Numbered from the stretch's first letter, positions 21,311 to 29,549 are shown. The stretch: 43,591 nucleotides of DNA from CAZCSJ01 sp964501445 (GCA_964501445.1 CAZCSJ010000005.1:1-43591), one strand, 5' to 3'. Numbers and translations are program-made. Notes: a model not told the origin generated them from the letters alone.

Positions 21311-22414
21311 TTAGCGAATCCCGCGCAGCGCGAGCCCGAGTGGGGCGTTGAATGCCAGCGCCTCGGTTTTCGCAATCGGGGGAACCGTATGAGAAAAGAG
21401 CGACCCGATCTCCAAGAAGGGGTTTGCGGTGCGCACCGGAATTTTGAGAATACTTGAGAGGAACGTCGGAAGTCCGAGGAGATTTGCATCGCCTCCGGTC
21501 AAAAGGACCGTGTTTATGGTTTCGCTCGCACCGTGGGTATGCACCGTATGCTCGCGATAGTAGCGGATGGCTTGGCGCATCTCATCGGCGAGCACCGAGA
21601 GCGTGGGAACGAGCGCGCCGTACACTTTTCCGTCAAATGCCCGCCGCGAGAGCCCCCACTCTTTTTTTAACGCGATCGCTTCGTTTGGCGGAACCCCGAG
21701 AATCCGCGCGATCTGCGACTCAAACATCTCGCCCCCGACTTTCACGGTCGTGGTGAAAATGAGCGCGCCCCCGGAGAAAATAATAAAACTGGTGCGGGTT
21801 CTGCCGACATCCACCACGATCGTAACGGGTTTTTCGCGGAGATTCCGGATCGTTGCGCGGACGATCGCCTGGGATTCAAGTTCAAGTGCGGCAATGGAGA
21901 GGCCGCACCCGGCAAGCACCGAGGCGTAGGGCTCAACCACGGCTTTCGGAAACGCCACGATCATCACATCCAAATGGTCGAGGTGGTCTTCCAAAGGTTC
22001 AATAATCTCGTAGTCGTAGAGGAGATCGGCTGCGGGCAGGGGGATATTTGATTCAATTTCCCATCGGATCGCATCGGCAACCGTACCGCGCTTCACCTTC
22101 GGGATCTGAATAATCCGAAGAAAACTTTTCTCTTCGGGGAGCGATGCGACAACCCACGAGGAACGAAGTTCCCGTCCGCCGCGAGAGAGCCAGTCGCGAA
22201 GAAGCGTTTTGAGATCGTCTGCTTTTTTTATCTCGCCATCAACAATCACATCGCGCGGAATCGCGAGTTCTCCGTATGCCGCGAGGCGCAGCCCGTGTTT
22301 GGCGCGCACCACTTTTGCGTACTTCACACTCTGGTCAGAAATATCAAGCCCGAATGTCGGGATATCAACACGCGAATGGGTGAAACGAAGAATCTGTTCC
22401 CGTATCATACTCAT
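21311..22414 (-). CDS. pilM: PilM, actin-like type IV pilus assembly protein
   Basis: A 367-residue cytoplasmic protein with an actin/FtsA-like fold. Visible blocks are FGLDISDQSVKYAKV (phosphate 1 region), PEEKSFLRIIQIPKV, AIRWEIESNIPLP, VVDVGRTRTSFIIFSGG (phosphate 2 region) and INTVLLTGGDANLLGL (adenosine region). In known systems PilM binds the N-terminal peptide of PilN. A 486-bp structured repeat element lies just upstream and separates it from the rest of the operon. Confidence 0.92.
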   Translation of the reverse strand: MSMIREQILRFTHSRVDIPTFGLDISDQSVKYAKVVRAKHGLRLAAYGELAIPRDVIVDGEIKKADDLKTLLRDWLSRGGRELRSSWVVASLPEEKSFLRIIQIPKVKRGTVADAIRWEIESNIPLPAADLLYDYEIIEPLEDHLDHLDVMIVAFPKAVVEPYASVLAGCGLSIAALELESQAIVRATIRNLREKPVTIVVDVGRTRTSFIIFSGGALIFTTTVKVGGEMFESQIARILGVPPNEAIALKKEWGLSRRAFDGKVYGALVPTLSVLADEMRQAIRYYREHTVHTHGASETINTVLLTGGDANLLGLPTFLSSILKIPVRTANPFLEIGSLFSHTVPPIAKTEALAFNAPLGLALRGIR

Positions 22415-22431
22415 AGTTGTAGGAATTAGTC

Positions 22432-22917
22432 GCGTTCTTCACACTCCTCCACCCCGCGTTTTGGTTAAAGTAAGGTATGCGGGTGCCCCCTCGCCCCTCA
22501 TGTGTCGGAAAGACGCTCGGCGGGGTGAATGCGTTCTCCTCTGTGTTCCCCGCCTCGCTAAGCGTCCGTGCCGCTCGTACGTTATCCCCATTCCTCCTCC
22601 TCATTGACAGCGGCACTTCCGATTCTTTCCTCCCCCATGAGGGGCTTGACCCCGCCCTCTCTACAAAACGCGGGGTGGGGGGAGGATATGAGAGCGCGGT
22701 CGAGCCGTCTCGCTTAGGGCGGCGCTTGAAGTTCTGTCGGGCATGGTCTGTCAAGGCTCTCATTCGTTGCCGTCCGCAGGACATACTGCCTTGACAGCCG
22801 ACAGAACTTCACGCGAACCCAAAATCCTCGCTGGGGATTTTGTGGTGACCGCCATGAGCGAGGCGGCGAGGCCTGCCTGCTGGCAGGGAACTGCACGTTC
22901 AAAAGTGTGAAGAACGC
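22432..22917. mobile_element. 486-bp element with 13-bp terminal inverted repeats and nested palindromes
   Basis: The ends are GCGTTCTTCACAC (22432-22444) and GTGTGAAGAACGC (22905-22917), a perfect inverted repeat. Inside are two large structures. The first is closed by TCCTCCACCCCGCGTTTTG against CAAAACGCGGGGTGG (about 22446-22687) and holds GCCCCTCATG/CATGAGGGGC, GGCGGGG/CCCCGCC and GTGCCGCT/AGCGGCAC. The second has TGAAGTTCTGTCGG/CCGACAGAACTTCA with an inner CTGTCAAGGC/GCCTTGACAG, and a CCTGCC/GGCAGG hairpin. There is no convincing ORF. It fills the gap between the pilX-like gene and pilM. Confidence 0.75.
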
Positions 22918-22953
22918 TTTGACCTCTTACCTCTTAGTATACCATACGCGCGC

Positions 22954-24342
22954 CTACTCCACGCGTTTCCAATAGATAATATCGTAGCCGCCGCCGGGTC
23001 CCGCGCTGAACATCACGTTTTCAAGTCCCCGCTCATAGACGAGCCCGGCGCTGTTATCAATGCTCACCGTGTTTCCGACAAGCTCGGTGACCTCCACATT
23101 ATTGTGAAGAAAAATCATTCCGTGCCCCGCATAAAAAATCGCCCCGGTCGCGTTGTTGTGGAGGTCCATGGCGGACCCGTGGTGGCCGCCGCCTGTTGCG
23201 GTGGAGAGAAGCATGAGGTAACTCCCTGTTTTTCCCGACCCTTGGAACGCACCAGTATTTTGCAAATGCATCCATCCATCGGCGATGAGCACGCCCGATG
23301 CGTCGCCGTACACGGGGTCAAGCCTGATGGTGGCGCCATTTGAAATATCCACATTGCACTTCACAAAGACCGTTCCTTTGAGAATGAGTACTTGGTTGTT
23401 CGTGAGTTTGAGCGTCCGCTCAATCACGCCGCCCGAAACCGTATAGGGAGATTGGGGAGGTGTCCACTCATTTGCGCAGGTGCCCGAAGAAATCGTGCCA
23501 AGTCCCGCGGCATCTTGCTTCCATTTTGCCACCGTTTCATCGGAAATCGGCAGGGGGAGCGGTTCCAACTGTGCGGGCGCCTGCGAGCCGGGGAATCGGG
23601 AACCCAAGACCACACTCGTGCGGTCAATCAGACGGTAATAGGCGTCGCGGTTTACTTTGGTATCAACGAGTTCATCGGCATGCGCATCTTTTCCCACGAT
23701 CACATCCACGAGTTTTGTGGTTGACGACGCAGAGCCCCCAATGGTGCTCTGCTCAATGCGGGAGGCATGGGCATTGCCGTTTACCGTAATGTTTTTAATT
23801 GTGGTGGTGCCTGCCGCAAACGCATCCCCGGTGATCGTGACACCCTGATCTCCCGCGATCGTGCCATTTGAAAATACGCTCCCTTCAATACGGGAATTGT
23901 TCTCCATCGTAAGTCCGCCCTCGCCCACTTGCGCGCCATAAAAGAACTTGGCGTTGGTGGTAACAAGGAAGATACGCGCCTCCATCCGCTGCTGTGCGCT
24001 GCCGCGCGCTGACGCCACCTGGAGAGTTTTTGAACTGCCCGCAGTGGTGAGAGTGGCGGTGATCGTGGACGAACCGATGGTTGACGTTTCAAGAGGATCT
24101 ATTTTTCTGCCGGTGACCGCCCGATAGAGCATGTCCTCCACACCGCCTTCTGCCGCGGTTCGCGCTTCAATGGAGTCGCGAAAGAGCCGGCTTCCCTGCA
24201 CCTCGCTCAATGTAAAAAATGAGAAACTGGTCAGAAGGGTGAGCGAGAGCACGAGCACCACCATGGTTGCGGTGATGGCGGCGTAGCCTTGATTTTTTTC
24301 CGCCCTCCGCCAACTGGCGGAGCGGATTGATTCTTGATTCAT
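22954..24342 (-). CDS. PilX-like pilus protein with repetitive beta region
   Basis: Starting at MNQESIRSASW (24342), this 462-residue protein has a hydrophobic N-terminal helix (YAAITATMVVLVLSLTLLTS, about residues 25-50) followed by FRDSIEARTAAEGGVEDMLY, as in PilX-type minor pilins and pilus-assembly proteins. The rest contains short repeats such as TMENNSRIEGSVFSNGTIAG, suggesting a beta-helix. The N-terminal SASWRRAE is encoded by a CTCCGCCA/TGGCGGAG palindrome. It overlaps none of its neighbours but follows the pilW-like gene closely. Confidence 0.75.
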   Translation of the reverse strand: MNQESIRSASWRRAEKNQGYAAITATMVVLVLSLTLLTSFSFFTLSEVQGSRLFRDSIEARTAAEGGVEDMLYRAVTGRKIDPLETSTIGSSTITATLTTAGSSKTLQVASARGSAQQRMEARIFLVTTNAKFFYGAQVGEGGLTMENNSRIEGSVFSNGTIAGDQGVTITGDAFAAGTTTIKNITVNGNAHASRIEQSTIGGSASSTTKLVDVIVGKDAHADELVDTKVNRDAYYRLIDRTSVVLGSRFPGSQAPAQLEPLPLPISDETVAKWKQDAAGLGTISSGTCANEWTPPQSPYTVSGGVIERTLKLTNNQVLILKGTVFVKCNVDISNGATIRLDPVYGDASGVLIADGWMHLQNTGAFQGSGKTGSYLMLLSTATGGGHHGSAMDLHNNATGAIFYAGHGMIFLHNNVEVTELVGNTVSIDNSAGLVYERGLENVMFSAGPGGGYDIIYWKRVE

Positions 24343-24346
24343 AGTG

Positions 24347-24877
24347 TCAGTAGTTTCCCCGCAGTGTTGCGGTGGTGATGAGCGTGGAGGAAGCATTGGG
24401 GTGCCAGGCGTGCGCGAGGGAAATGGTCATTCGTACGGACTCGCTTGCGGATTGAGGCGCGAGGCGTTGGAGATAAAAGCGCGTGACGCGAACAGTGGGC
24501 GAGGAGAGTGCGAGCGCAGGAGCCCCTTCGCTCTTCATCCAGAGGCGTCCGTTGTCAACCCAAAAATCAACATAGGAAACGGCGTGTCCCGGAAGGGGAG
24601 CGACCGCGCTCACAAGGGAGAGCTGGCTCGCGTCGGTATCAAAACGGCTTGTAGGCGCATAGATGGTTTGAGATTCCTGCGCGGCGTGGACAACCGTATC
24701 AATGAGAAGCCGGGCATTCACGAGAATGTCGCGCTCGGCGCGTGCCTTGCGATACGCAATCGCCACATGCGAAACAGACGAGAGAATCCCCACTGAGAGC
24801 ACACCCAAGAGCGCCACATACACCACTGTTTCAATGAGGGTAATCCCTTGCCGGTTTTTTTGACTGCGTGTTGTCAT
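24347..24877 (-). CDS. Type IV prepilin-like protein (PilW/minor pseudopilin type)
   Basis: The 176-residue protein has a short basic leader and the prepilin peptidase site G|ITLIETVVYVALLGVL, with Glu at +5, followed by a C-terminal globular domain. It is one of three consecutive minor-pilin-type genes. Its start overlaps the stop of the upstream gene by four bases. No prepilin peptidase gene is in the window. Confidence 0.85.
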   Translation of the reverse strand: MTTRSQKNRQGITLIETVVYVALLGVLSVGILSSVSHVAIAYRKARAERDILVNARLLIDTVVHAAQESQTIYAPTSRFDTDASQLSLVSAVAPLPGHAVSYVDFWVDNGRLWMKSEGAPALALSSPTVRVTRFYLQRLAPQSASESVRMTISLAHAWHPNASSTLITTATLRGNY

Positions 24878-25368
24878 CGGAAATCTGCGATATAGCTTAT
24901 GAGTTCAACCTGCCGGCTGGGCGTGCCCCACGATACGCGCGCCGTCACTTTTTTTGTCCCCGGGTCCAGTGTGCCGGAGGCGCTGATCCGACCCTCTGCG
25001 TTTCGAGAGACCGCATCAAACACCACGCGTTGGGTGTATTTTCCGGAAATCGGAGCGGGTGCGGTGGTGGAGAGCTGCCATTTGCTATTTTGTATGACGG
25101 GGTGGTAGACGGTGCCAATTGCGCGTGGAGCGATGGCGCTTTCCCACGATTCATCGCGCATCGCGCGCACTGCCTCAAATGCCTCATCTGCAAGGAGCGC
25201 TGCTTCAAGCATTTCTTTTTCGTTCCGGAGAAGTTTTATTGAAAGTGTGTATGCCTGAAGCAGACCGAAAAGAAAGAGGGCGGCCACCGCAGTCGCAATT
25301 ATGATTTCCACCAATCCGAATCCGGTTTGCCGAGCTTGTAGCGTGTAGGGTGTAGGGTGTAGGGTCAT
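24874..25368 (-). CDS. Type IV prepilin-like protein (PilV type)
   Basis: The 164-residue protein has the prepilin cleavage site G|FGLVEIIIATAVAALFLFG with Glu at +5. The leader MTLHPTPYTLQARQT is encoded largely by a tandem repeat of GTGTAGG units on the opposite strand (25343-25364). The true start is therefore uncertain and the leader may have been rebuilt by repeat insertion. The C-terminal half is a pilin-like globular domain. Confidence 0.8.
   Translation of the reverse strand: MTLHPTPYTLQARQTGFGLVEIIIATAVAALFLFGLLQAYTLSIKLLRNEKEMLEAALLADEAFEAVRAMRDESWESAIAPRAIGTVYHPVIQNSKWQLSTTAPAPISGKYTQRVVFDAVSRNAEGRISASGTLDPGTKKVTARVSWGTPSRQVELISYIADFR
25343..25364. repeat. Tandem GTGTAGG repeat at the start of the PilV-like gene
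   Basis: Three GTGTAGG units in tandem encode part of the prepilin leader on the minus strand. Similar word-like repeats occur at 37041-37073, 41493-41560 and 42901-42934. Confidence 0.65.
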
Positions 25369-25444
25369 GAAGTTTATTTATTCGTTGCCGCGTCGGATTT
25401 ATTCCGCGCGGCAACGCTACCTTGGAAGGGGAGGCAGCGAAGCG

Positions 25445-25567
25445 TCGGAGGGGGTTGAAGCAAACGTCTTTGCTTCAACGGGCGATTTAGGCAGCTATTC
25501 TGCCGTAAAAATCGCCCTGGGGTTTGCCCATGAGGCAAACAACCCCGTTTTGGGGTTCCCCCTCCGA
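25445..25567. mobile_element. Triple-hairpin element, copy C, in the pilus operon
   Basis: The outer stem TCGGAGGGGG/CCCCCTCCGA (25445-25454, 25558-25567) encloses hairpin 1 GTTGAAGCAAA/TTTGCTTCAAC, hairpin 2 GGGCGATTT/AAATCGCCC with an inner GGCAG/CTGCC, and hairpin 3 GTTTGCC/GGCAAAC. The order matches the tRNA D-loop copies A and B, with changed but still pairing bases. It fills most of the 205-base gap between two prepilin genes. Confidence 0.75.
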
Positions 25568-25573
25568 GCTGTC

Positions 25574-26425
25574 TCATGGTTCCGTCATTATCCCGCCGAA
25601 AAGTCCGGGGGTTGCGGTTACGCAGTCCGCCTCAAAGGTCGCAATGTCTTTTGCGTCAATCTCAATCTTTACTTTCTTGGTGTTCAGGCGGCAATCGCGG
25701 TCAATGTGGAGCACGGTGTTTGTTGCGCTGATGGAGGCCGCGTGTATGCGGAGTGTCTGCGTGGTCGTGCCCACCAAAACCCCTTCCGACCAGTCAAACG
25801 TGGCGCGGGGTGCGGGAGGATCCATACTCACGATCTTTACGGTATCAGCATTCGGAGGATTTGAAAAAACGAGCTTCAACGCCGATGCGTTCTCAATGCT
25901 CCACCCGAGCGCAAAGGCGCGATGCCGCGCATCTCTGATCCGCGCTCCGGTCTCGCCCGCGCCCGCCGCGCCCGCAAATACTTTTCCCGAAGGGTCAAGG
26001 ACCACTCTCACGGTTTTCTCGGGCTCTGCGATCACCTGCATATCAAATGCGCCGGACTTTGTGGGAGTGCCGGTGAGGCGGCGAAACACCACTTCCTGTC
26101 CTCCGTCTTGAAGCGCGATATTGACAATTTCAATGGAGGAGGGAAGCGCGTATACGCTGGTGGTTGTAGCACCACTAAATGACGACCCCCGAAAAAGAAC
26201 CGTACGGCTCCCTTCAATTTTCACCCCCCATGCCGACGACCCTTCTCCTGCCAGTGCCCTGGCTTGCGCCAGACGCATAACCGCGAGCACCCGTTCACGG
26301 CCTGAAATGAAGTCCTGATTCCGCCTTGCGGAGAGAAACGACAAAAACGTGAATGTCGCAATAATCCCGAGAATTGCAACTGAAAAAAGGAGTTCCAGGA
26401 GTGTTATGCCGCTTCGTGCACTCAT
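25574..26425 (-). CDS. Type IV prepilin-like protein (GspH/FimT type)
   Basis: The 283-residue protein has the cleavage site G|ITLLELLFSVAILGI with Glu at +5 and a C-terminal domain with FRGSSFSGATTTSVYALPSS, like GspH/FimT minor pseudopilins. Most family members are shorter, and here the C-terminal part is extended and contains two Cys (IDRDCRLN and FEADCVTA) that may form a disulfide. Its ATG overlaps the pilC stop. Confidence 0.85.
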   Translation of the reverse strand: MSARSGITLLELLFSVAILGIIATFTFLSFLSARRNQDFISGRERVLAVMRLAQARALAGEGSSAWGVKIEGSRTVLFRGSSFSGATTTSVYALPSSIEIVNIALQDGGQEVVFRRLTGTPTKSGAFDMQVIAEPEKTVRVVLDPSGKVFAGAAGAGETGARIRDARHRAFALGWSIENASALKLVFSNPPNADTVKIVSMDPPAPRATFDWSEGVLVGTTTQTLRIHAASISATNTVLHIDRDCRLNTKKVKIEIDAKDIATFEADCVTATPGLFGGIMTEP

Positions 26426-27678
26426 AAGTTCCCTAAACTTGAGTAAATGGGCTGGAGCATGGAAACCGCAAATACCCCCACCCCGATCCCGACCATCACC
26501 ATGAGGATGGGTTCTATTATTGATGAGAGGTTCTTGGTCGTGGTGCTCACTTCTTCTTCAAAAAAGAGGGCGAGGCGAAGCAGCATATCCGACATTTTTC
26601 CGGTTTCCTCTCCCACCTGCACCATTTGCACAACAAGCGACGGAAACACGCCGGGAGACGCCAAAAGGATCTGATGGAGCTGAACCCCGGTCTGGATTTT
26701 TGTTGCCGCCCCCCCGATCGCTTCGCGAAACTGGGTGTTCCCGAGCACCCGGGAAGTGATGTCAAGGGCCTTGGTGATGGGCAAACCCGAGGAAAGGAGG
26801 AAGGAGAGCACGCGCGAGAAGCGCGCGACATTGAAATGGAGGACCAAGCGGCCGAAAATCGGAATTTTGAGTGTCACGCGATCAAAAATCTTTTTCCCGC
26901 GCGGGGTTTTAATGAGACGCCAGAAACCCACTGCGAGTAGTACTAACGCCAAAAGCAGCCAGAGAATGTAGGCAACCACGAAGTCCGAAAATCCCATAAT
27001 GACTCGCGTGAGAAATGGGATCTCGGCGCCCAATTCCCGGATAGTTTGCGTGAGGGTCGGAACCACATAGATCATCATAAGGGTTGCGACCGCACTCAAC
27101 GCCCCGATGATAATTGCCGGATACACCATCGCCCCCTGCACGCGTTTTTTGAGGTCATGGTCTTTTTTCATCTGGCGCGCGAGCATTCGGAGGATCAGTA
27201 CCAATTTCCCGCTGGATTCGCCTGCGGTCACCATGTTGATGAAGAGCTCCCCGAAAATTTTCTCGTGTTTCTGCAACCCTTCGGCAAGTGTTCCGCCCTT
27301 CACCACCGCCGCATGGACGTCAAGTATGACCCCCCGGAATCTCGGATTATCGGACTGCTCCGCCAAGCCCGTCAACGCCCGCGTGAGAGAGACGCCCGCC
27401 GCAATCATCACCCCCAAGCTCTTCACAAAAAACATTTTCTCAACGATCGTCACCGGCCGCAGGCGCGTAAGCGCATCCTGAAATCGCGCGGAGAACGTGC
27501 GCGCGGAATTGGACGCGAAGAGATTGGACGCGGATGCGGCTCCTTTTTCTTTCACCTCAAGGGGAAAAAGACCCTCTTGTTTGAGCGCTTTTGCGAGTGC
27601 GGCCGCGTTTTCCGCTTCGCGCTCGCCTTTTGTTTCCTCTCCTTTTTCATTGGAAGCGGAATAGGTGAAGGTCGGCAT
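26422..27678 (-). CDS. pilC: Type IV pilus inner membrane platform protein PilC
   Basis: This GspF-family protein forms the inner membrane platform against which the assembly ATPases act. Starting at MPTFTYSASN (27678) it has 418 residues, with two GspF domains: the first includes FFVKSLGVMIAAGVSLTRAL and the second FSRVLSFLLSSGLPITKAL, each followed by hydrophobic helices, and a C-terminal helix LMVMVGIGVGVFAVSMLQP. It is the first gene of the pilus operon seen here. Confidence 0.92.
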   Translation of the reverse strand: MPTFTYSASNEKGEETKGEREAENAAALAKALKQEGLFPLEVKEKGAASASNLFASNSARTFSARFQDALTRLRPVTIVEKMFFVKSLGVMIAAGVSLTRALTGLAEQSDNPRFRGVILDVHAAVVKGGTLAEGLQKHEKIFGELFINMVTAGESSGKLVLILRMLARQMKKDHDLKKRVQGAMVYPAIIIGALSAVATLMMIYVVPTLTQTIRELGAEIPFLTRVIMGFSDFVVAYILWLLLALVLLAVGFWRLIKTPRGKKIFDRVTLKIPIFGRLVLHFNVARFSRVLSFLLSSGLPITKALDITSRVLGNTQFREAIGGAATKIQTGVQLHQILLASPGVFPSLVVQMVQVGEETGKMSDMLLRLALFFEEEVSTTTKNLSSIIEPILMVMVGIGVGVFAVSMLQPIYSSLGNL

Positions 27679-27688
27679 ACCCCGTATA

Positions 27689-27997
27689 TCAACTTCCCGT
27701 GCCAAACGCCCCTCGGGACTTTTGGTATTGGGTAAGTCGTAGTCCTATAAATCTATGACCTTGTGTGGTTTTAAGATAGTGTTCTCGGCGTTTGGCATCT
27801 CTGTGGTCAAGGCACCCTTCAAAGTAGATGAGTCTCCACGGACGCCGAGGTGCGGTGGCAAATGATTTCCCTCGTTCATGCTCTTCCAATCGTTTCTTCA
27901 AATTCCTCGTATACCCAATATACAAGTTAGCATCCTTTTTACTTTTCAATATGTACACATAGTGGAAGAGCATGCGGGAAGTTGTATTACGGGGCAT
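27689..27997 (-). CDS. GIY-YIG family nuclease
   Basis: A small nuclease with the motif pair YVYILKS and LYIGYTRNLKKRLEEH, an Arg in the central region and a catalytic-type Glu (RREHYLKT). Starting at MPRNTTSR (27997) it has about 102 residues; ATG 27973 is an alternative. Stand-alone GIY-YIG proteins of this size (YhbQ/UPF0213 type) are common in bacteria, and the role is unknown. It ends ten bases before pilC. Confidence 0.85.
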   Translation of the reverse strand: MPRNTTSRMLFHYVYILKSKKDANLYIGYTRNLKKRLEEHERGKSFATAPRRPWRLIYFEGCLDHRDAKRREHYLKTTQGHRFIGLRLTQYQKSRGAFGTGS

Positions 27998-28020
27998 ACC
28001 CTTCATTATATCACAACACA

Positions 28021-28049
28021 TTGCATCTTTACCCTATGCTTGGTACACT
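28021..28049 (+). promoter_or_regulatory. Promoter of the lipoprotein gene
   Basis: TTGCAT (28021-28026), a 17-base spacer and TACACT (28044-28049) precede the gene, which has an AAAGGAGA Shine-Dalgarno. Confidence 0.65.
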
Positions 28050-28083
28050 GGCGCGGGAAAATAGAGGAAAGGAGAATAGGGAA

Positions 28084-28806
28084 ATGAAAATGACGCGGAG
28101 GAAATTCCTCTTTACGGCAAGTTCATTCTTTTGGGTGGTTGCATGCGGGCCGCTTGTGACGCCCGCGCCAAAGGCAAAAGAGATCTTGAGCGCGGATATC
28201 GCGCTCAAAGGTGAAATGGAGGAAATCGCCGCGACCCTTCAGACGCAAGCACTCAATGGGGTAGAAGAACTTTTGAATGGCACGCGGCGCGAGCTTCGAG
28301 TAGGTCTTGGGGGAGAGCGCGTCATCACGCTCTCTCTGTCAGAGGAACGAGGCAAGCGGATTCAACTCCATGACGAAACCACCGGAGAAACAAAGATCCT
28401 TGCGTGGGGGCTTGAAGGAATCCGGCCATCCATACGGCTCCTCAACGATCGCGGAATCGTGGAACAGGAAATACCGTTTCGCATCCCGCAACTATCAGAC
28501 AAGGTGTCTGCGAAAGAATTCCTGAAAATAGGGGTTGCAATTGTTGCCCTCGCGCTCGTGGCGTGGCTCGGCGTGGAAATCGCGGGACTCCTCGTTCAGG
28601 GTCTCGCGTTCCTTGCGTTTCTTGCACTTGCAATGGGCGCTCTGATCTTTGCCGTCACCCTACTGAAGCCGTTCTTTGCAGCGATCGGGGTGAATGTCTC
28701 TGACATCAAGAAGTTCTTTGAAGGGGGAATTGATGCTCTCCTCAAGCTCTTTCGGGAGATTCCGCCATTCCGAATGAAGGATACGGAGGAGCGCACGTTG
28801 GTCTAA
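28084..28806 (+). CDS. Predicted Tat-exported lipoprotein with membrane helices
   Basis: I do not recognise a family. The 240-residue form starts at ATG 28084 after a good Shine-Dalgarno. The N-terminus MKMTRRKFLFTASSFFWVVA then CGP combines a twin-arginine-like motif with a lipobox (VVA|C). The middle part is soluble and acidic, and two hydrophobic segments (about residues 140-205) suggest membrane helices. Lipobox plus helices in one protein is unusual, so the lipobox could be chance. A strong terminator follows. Confidence 0.65.
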   Translation: MKMTRRKFLFTASSFFWVVACGPLVTPAPKAKEILSADIALKGEMEEIAATLQTQALNGVEELLNGTRRELRVGLGGERVITLSLSEERGKRIQLHDETTGETKILAWGLEGIRPSIRLLNDRGIVEQEIPFRIPQLSDKVSAKEFLKIGVAIVALALVAWLGVEIAGLLVQGLAFLAFLALAMGALIFAVTLLKPFFAAIGVNVSDIKKFFEGGIDALLKLFREIPPFRMKDTEERTLV

Positions 28807-28814
28807 AAATCGCG

Positions 28815-28848
28815 ACACGCCTGCTTTCAAACGCAGGCGTGTTTTTTA
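28815..28848 (+). terminator. Terminator of the lipoprotein gene
   Basis: ACACGCCTGC pairs with GCAGGCGTGT and is followed by TTTTTTAT. Confidence 0.85.
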
Positions 28849-28849
28849 T

Positions 28850-28959
28850 GGACACAAAGCGGAGAGGGTGGGATTTGAACCCACGCGGGATTTTTTAGAT
28901 CCCCACGGTTTAGCAAACCGTTCCGTTTAGCCACTCCGGCACCTCTCCGCTTTGTGTCC
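28850..28959. repeat. Inverted repeat extending the tRNA-Ser acceptor stem
   Basis: GGACACAAAGC (28850-28860) and GCTTTGTGTCC (28949-28959) continue the acceptor helix outward, giving an 18-bp perfect stem around the whole tRNA. Confidence 0.7.
28860..28948 (-). tRNA. tRNA-Ser(GCT)
   Basis: A class II tRNA with long variable arm, acceptor GGAGAGG/CCTCTCC and anticodon loop TTGCTAA (anticodon GCT). A truncated copy of its 5' end lies upstream at 29002-29018. Confidence 0.95.
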
Positions 28960-28975
28960 AATGCATAGCGCGCCC

Positions 28976-29018
28976 GCAAAACGATTTGTAATCGTTTTGC
29001 TCACTCCGGCACGCCTCC
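28976..29018 (-). pseudogene. Truncated tRNA-Ser 5' end plus hairpin
   Basis: On the minus strand GGAGGCGTGCCGGAGTG (29018-29002) matches the first 17 bases of tRNA-Ser at 15 positions. It is followed by a hairpin with 11-bp arms GCAAAACGATT/AATCGTTTTGC (28976-29000) and then by intact tRNA-Ser. Confidence 0.7.
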
Positions 29019-29090
29019 AATAAATTGTACTCTACCACCCATGGTTTTAATTGAAAAGAAGCAGATGTTGGCGTACTATAATGAAGATTC

Positions 29091-29161
29091 GGGCCTATAG
29101 TAAAGTGGCATTACGCCTCCATGGCATGGAGGAAGCCGGAGTTCGATTCTCCGTAGGTCCA
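29091..29161 (+). tRNA. tRNA-Ala(GGC)
   Basis: The anticodon loop is ATGGCAT (anticodon GGC), with T-arm CGGAGTTCGATTCTCCG. The bases after the discriminator are CCA (29162-29164), unlike the other tRNAs here; this could be encoded CCA or chance overlap with the terminator. Confidence 0.95.
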
Positions 29162-29163
29162 CC

Positions 29164-29203
29164 ATCACAAAACCAGTCCCGCATGCGGGACTGGTTTTGT
29201 GAT
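29164..29203. terminator. 40-bp perfect palindrome between tRNA-Ala and cspA
   Basis: ATCACAAAACCAGTCCCGCA and its exact complement form a 20-bp stem that can terminate tRNA-Ala and cspA. Confidence 0.8.
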
Positions 29204-29213
29204 TGGCAAATGC

Positions 29214-29411
29214 TTATGCGCGTTTTACATTCGTCGCATTCGGTCCTTTGGGGGACTGTTCTACTTCAAAAGAGACCGCGTCTCCTTCGTGCAATTCCGA
29301 GAACTGCACATCTACGAGAGAGTTTGAGTGAAAGAAAAGATCTTTCTCAAGTCCTTCTGCCGAGATGAAGCCGAAACCTTTGTCAATGAGTTTTTTGATT
29401 ACACCGGTCAT
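29214..29411 (-). CDS. cspA: Cold shock protein (CspA family)
   Basis: A 65-residue OB-fold protein that binds single-stranded RNA or DNA. It has RNP1 KGFGFIS (around 11-17) and RNP2 LFFHS (around 25-29), and ends PNATNVKRA. It is driven by a consensus promoter about 85 bases upstream, so the message has a long 5' leader, as in cold-inducible csp genes. Confidence 0.95.
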   Translation of the reverse strand: MTGVIKKLIDKGFGFISAEGLEKDLFFHSNSLVDVQFSELHEGDAVSFEVEQSPKGPNATNVKRA

Positions 29412-29504
29412 TGATTTCGTCAGTTAAAGAATAAAAAACAAAATGAAAAATGTGTGAAAAATCGACTCTTTTTTCAAAACCACAACTTCTTATTTTGCTT
29501 TTAT

Positions 29505-29533
29505 AGTATACAGGATAAATATATTTCTGTCAA
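29505..29533 (-). promoter_or_regulatory. Consensus promoter of cspA
   Basis: On the minus strand TTGACA (29533-29528), 17 bases and TATACT (29510-29505) are near consensus. The start near 29498 gives a leader of about 87 bases that is AT-rich. Confidence 0.8.
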
Positions 29534-29549
29534 CTATTTTTGTATAGTG

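Noticed and set aside
20752..21489. Full 245-codon frame for pilN
   Set aside because: The first 64 codons overlap pilM and are arginine/serine-rich out-of-frame sequence; a GTG just after pilM gives a typical PilN.
22432..22917. tmRNA, RNase P RNA or SRP RNA in the structured spacer
   Set aside because: No tRNA-like domain, tag ORF or recognisable conserved core of these RNAs was found.
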